From: Anaerolineales bacterium
GTDB taxonomy: Bacteria; Chloroflexota; Anaerolineae; Anaerolineales; Villigracilaceae
Direction: 5' to 3'
DNA: 64,000 nucleotides
Assembly (NCBI GenBank): GCA_020634885.1
Contig: JACKAW010000006.1
Location: 62,001 to 126,000, forward strand
Position numbers and translations under genes: made by a program. Below, in pieces: positions 61,187 to 64,000 of the stretch. The notes under the pieces were generated by a model that made no database searches, was not told the DNA's origin, and saw only the letters and a program-made list of their open reading frames with translations. Position 1 is the first letter of the stretch. Every line of letters begins with the position of its first letter.

Positions 61187-61205
61187 GCGGGGGATATTCC
61201 CCCGC
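61187..61205 (+). other. GC-rich hairpin between yqeY and the HD phosphodiesterase gene
   Basis: GCGGGGGA (61187-61194) pairs with TCCCCCGC (61198-61205). AGGCTTTT follows, so it could be a weak terminator 13 bp before the next ATG. Confidence 0.65.
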
Positions 61206-61218
61206 AGGCTTTTAAAGC

Positions 61219-63330
61219 ATGTCTACTCGAACGATTGTCCCGCGTCACATCCGTATTTTGCAGATCAGCCTGATCGCCATCGTTGCACTGGCATCTTTTG
61301 GGATTCTGATCTCCCCCACGGGCATGAATCCCACTGAGCAAAAAGTAAGCGAGGGAGACGTGGCGCAAAATACAGTAAATGCGCCGAGAGATATTGAGTA
61401 TGTAAGCGAGATACGCACAGAAGAGGCGCGTAAGGCGGCTGAAAGTGCAGTACAGCCGGTGTATAGCTCGCCAGACCCCGCCATTGCTCGCCAGCAAATT
61501 GACCGGCTGCGGACATCCTTGCAAAATATCACCTCCATTCGTGATAATTCCGAATTGACAGATAGCGAAGCGCGCAGCCAATTGCTTGCTTTAAGTGACC
61601 TTCGATTAAAAGAAGAATCGGCAGATTACATTAACACCCTCACAACATCCCGTTGGGATACCGTACAAACCGAAGCAGTTCGTGTGTTGGAACAAGTTAT
61701 GCGCCGCGCCATTTACGAAGATAAATTAGACGTGGCGCAGGCGGGTGTCTCTTCTTTTGTCAGCCTGACCTTGAACGAACAACAAGCGGCATTAACGACA
61801 GAACTGGTTACCTCGTTCGTTGTTCCAAATAGCTTTTTTAGCCAGGAATTAACAGATGCCGCCAAAAAAGCGGCGCGTGAAGGTGTGCAGCCCATTGTGC
61901 AGACCTACAAATCTGGCGAAACCATTGTTCCTTCAGGCGAGATCATTACCCCCGCCGATATGGAAGCCTTCCGCGAATTGGGGTTGATAAGCCCCGGGCA
62001 GCGCTGGGAAGATATTGCCGCTACTATTGCATTGATCTTACTCTTTGCAGCATTTGTGCCCATGTATTTCTACCGTAAACCGCGCGCTGTTCATTTAAAC
62101 AACCCGAAGAACCTCGTCATCATCGCCTTGATCTTCATCATTTTTCTGGGAGGCGCGCGCCTGTTTGCCGAACGGACGTTGGCGCCTTATGCCTACCCCA
62201 TTCAGGCGGCATCACTATTATTCACTGCCTTATTCAGTCTCGAAGTGGGGCTGGTCTTCTCCATTCCGCTTGCAATACTGGCAGCATTTGGTTTGCCCAA
62301 TTCTGGCGATCTGATCTTCTACTACCTGTTCTCTTCATTGATGGGTATTCTTGCACTTGGACCCGCCCGCCGCTTCTGGGGCTTTTTGCGGGCAGGTATT
62401 GCCATTTCGCTTTCGGGGGCAGCCACATTACTGGCTTTTCGAATTCCGCTCATCACTCTCGATTGGGTTGGCATTCTTCAACTCACCGGCGCAATCGCTT
62501 TTGCCGGTTTTGCTGCGGCAAGCATCACCCTTCTGCTCCAATACATGCTTGCTCAATTGCTCGGAATTACCACCGCCCTTCAACTGCTCGATATTTCACG
62601 TCCCGACTTCCCCCTCCTGCAATTCCTTTTGCGGAGCGCGCCCGGCACCTACCAGCATAGTTTACAAGTAGCGAACCTTGCTGAACAAGCCGCTGAAAAG
62701 ATCGGCGCTGACCCGTTGCTTACTAGAGTGGGGGCGTTGTTCCACGATATTGGCAAGGCAACCAATCCCAATTTCTTTATTGAGAATCAAGTGGTCGAAA
62801 ACCTTGATTCTCACAAAGAATCAGACCCGCAGGAGGTTTCTGCCACCATCGTCCGCCACGTTACCGATGGGCTGTTACTTGCAAAAAAACACCGCCTGCC
62901 TGTTCGGCTTCAAGATTTCATCCTTGAACACCACGGCACACTCATCACACACTTTCAATACAACCAGGCAGTACAAGCCGCTGATGGCGATGTGACCAAA
63001 GTGGATATTGAAAAATTCCGCTACCCGGGTCCGCGCCCCGCTTCGCGCGAAACCGCCCTGCTCATGCTGGCAGATGCCACCGAAGCTCGCGCCCGTGCAG
63101 AACGCCCTGCCAAAGACGATGAAATTCGCGCATTGGTCGGCAGTGTGATCCAAACCGTGCAGAAATTTCACCAACTCGATGACACCCTGCTCACCCTGCG
63201 TGACTTGAGCCTCATCACCGAATCCTTCGTCACCACCCTGCGCGGCACCTACCATCCACGCATCCAATACCCCAAAGCCCCCACACACGATCAAGATTCA
63301 ACCATGATCACCCCAAAGAAAACAAAATGA
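61219..63330 (+). CDS. 7TM-HD family phosphodiesterase (PgpH-like)
   Basis: 703 residues: one N-terminal helix, an extracellular 7TMR-HDED domain (about 40-270), seven transmembrane helices (about 270-465), and a cytoplasmic HD domain. HD motifs: HSLQVANLAEQAAEKIGADP, LFHDIGKATNP, and HHGT, LLMLADATEA. The family hydrolyses cyclic di-AMP in Firmicutes (PgpH). No Shine-Dalgarno is obvious. ybeY overlaps its stop (ATGA), the conserved pgpH-ybeY-dgkA order. Confidence 0.93.
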   Translation: MSTRTIVPRHIRILQISLIAIVALASFGILISPTGMNPTEQKVSEGDVAQNTVNAPRDIEYVSEIRTEEARKAAESAVQPVYSSPDPAIARQQIDRLRTSLQNITSIRDNSELTDSEARSQLLALSDLRLKEESADYINTLTTSRWDTVQTEAVRVLEQVMRRAIYEDKLDVAQAGVSSFVSLTLNEQQAALTTELVTSFVVPNSFFSQELTDAAKKAAREGVQPIVQTYKSGETIVPSGEIITPADMEAFRELGLISPGQRWEDIAATIALILLFAAFVPMYFYRKPRAVHLNNPKNLVIIALIFIIFLGGARLFAERTLAPYAYPIQAASLLFTALFSLEVGLVFSIPLAILAAFGLPNSGDLIFYYLFSSLMGILALGPARRFWGFLRAGIAISLSGAATLLAFRIPLITLDWVGILQLTGAIAFAGFAAASITLLLQYMLAQLLGITTALQLLDISRPDFPLLQFLLRSAPGTYQHSLQVANLAEQAAEKIGADPLLTRVGALFHDIGKATNPNFFIENQVVENLDSHKESDPQEVSATIVRHVTDGLLLAKKHRLPVRLQDFILEHHGTLITHFQYNQAVQAADGDVTKVDIEKFRYPGPRPASRETALLMLADATEARARAERPAKDDEIRALVGSVIQTVQKFHQLDDTLLTLRDLSLITESFVTTLRGTYHPRIQYPKAPTHDQDSTMITPKKTK

Positions 63331-63797
63331 TAAATATTGACAATCAAATGGACTTCCGCGATACCGCCCTGCTCGAACGGGCGGCGCTTGTTACCCTTGA
63401 AACCGTCTCGCCTCAAAACCCAGACCTCGAACCGGATTCTGCCACCGCAGATATGACCATCGTCCTGACCGATGACCGCCAACTGCACGAACTCAATGTC
63501 GATTACCTCGGCGTGGATGCCCCCACCGATGTACTCTCCTTTCCCGCAGGTGAAGTAGACCCAGAAACCGAAGTGCTCTACCTTGGCGATATTGCCATCT
63601 CCATTCCGCGCGCCGCACAACAGGCGCAAACCGGCGGGCATTCAGTTGAAGCCGAAGTGCAGCTTTTGGTGATACATGGAACTCTGCACCTGCTGGGCTA
63701 CGATCACGGCACGGATGAAGAAAAAGCCGTCATGTGGGCAGAGCAAGCCAAAGTCTTGGAAAGACTCGGGCTTTCACGTATCACCATTCAGGAATAA
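63327..63797 (+). CDS. ybeY: endoribonuclease YbeY (16S rRNA maturation)
   Basis: 156 residues. The zinc-binding HGTLHLLGYDH motif is complete, and VDYLGVDAPTDVLSFP and YLGDIAIS are diagnostic. YbeY acts in 16S rRNA 3' processing and ribosome quality control. It starts at ATGA overlapping the pgpH stop. dgkA follows after 3 bp. Confidence 0.95.
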   Translation: MINIDNQMDFRDTALLERAALVTLETVSPQNPDLEPDSATADMTIVLTDDRQLHELNVDYLGVDAPTDVLSFPAGEVDPETEVLYLGDIAISIPRAAQQAQTGGHSVEAEVQLLVIHGTLHLLGYDHGTDEEKAVMWAEQAKVLERLGLSRITIQE

Positions 63798-63800
63798 GGC

Positions 63801-64000
63801 GTGGCAGAATTCATTCGCTCACGCATCCTATCCTTTAAATATGCGTTTCAAGGCTGGGGGTATGCCATGCGCACCCAGCGCAATGTGTGGATTCATAGCA
63901 CAATTGCCACCATTGTTTTTTTTGTAGGGCTGTGGCTGCATCTCCCCGCGCGTGATTGGGCGGTCATCATCCTTACAGGGGCAATGGTATTTGCGGCTGA
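63801..64000 (+). CDS. dgkA: diacylglycerol/undecaprenol kinase, 5' part only
   Basis: It starts with GTG 63801 after AATAAGG. The about 66 visible residues include SFKYAFQGWGYAMRTQRNVWIHSTIATIV, the N-terminus of the Gram-positive-type DgkA, with the first membrane helices following. The gene is cut by the window edge. Order ybeY-dgkA supports the call. Confidence 0.88.
   Translation, partial: MAEFIRSRILSFKYAFQGWGYAMRTQRNVWIHSTIATIVFFVGLWLHLPARDWAVIILTGAMVFAA

Overview
The window is a gene-dense bacterial chromosome segment, with about 50 protein genes, 2 tRNAs and many RNA regulatory structures. Gene content and order are consistent with a member of the Chloroflexota, probably Anaerolineae: a 14-gene nuoA-N cluster, rpsB-tsf-pyrH-frr-uppS-cdsA, dnaG-rpoD, a fused GlyQS, a PgpH-type HD phosphodiesterase, and palindromic repeats in most spacers. 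The taxonomic call is an inference. No rRNA or marker was used.

Region 1 (1-7.1 kb). Three small + strand genes (a membrane protein, an ABM-like protein and a TMEM175-type channel) precede two minus-strand amino-acid operons. metY-metA has a SAM-I riboswitch with its own terminator. lysC-asd has a Thr-rich leader peptide followed by an attenuator. A divergent + strand promoter then drives an Ile/Leu/Val-rich leader peptide and a second attenuator ahead of the branched-chain operon. Three different RNA control devices therefore sit within about 4 kb.

Region 2 (7.1-20.2 kb). ilvD-ilvB-ilvN-ilvC-leuA-leuC-leuD-cimA-leuB-ilvE encodes valine and leucine synthesis, plus isoleucine synthesis from pyruvate through citramalate. 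Most of the spacers between these genes hold a long perfect or near-perfect palindrome, drawn from several unrelated sequence families.

Region 3 (20.2-26.2 kb). Translation and envelope genes (rpsB, tsf, pyrH, frr, uppS, cdsA), then glpX and tRNA-Asn. Region 4 (26.2-29.5 kb) is a small accessory island just downstream of tRNA-Asn. It holds a broken TIR-gene copy, a DUF5131 three-Cys-motif protein, its TcmP partner, and an intact divergent TIR-domain gene. This is the best candidate for a poorly described, defence-like system.

Region 5 (29.5-43 kb). Fused glycyl-tRNA synthetase; a GntR-linked dipeptide ABC transporter operon ending in a cyanophycinase-type peptidase; a lipoprotein; dnaG and rpoD. 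Region 6 (43-57.7 kb) is a complete nuoA-N operon for respiratory complex I. Region 7 (57.7-64 kb) holds a potassium-channel-like protein, tRNA-Lys, DUF554, a PduO-type cobalamin adenosyltransferase, a HET-C/phospholipase C-fold-like protein, YqeY, PgpH, YbeY and the start of DgkA, cut by the window edge. Several genes here have a TATAAT-like box only 6-7 nt before the ATG and no Shine-Dalgarno, which suggests leaderless mRNAs.
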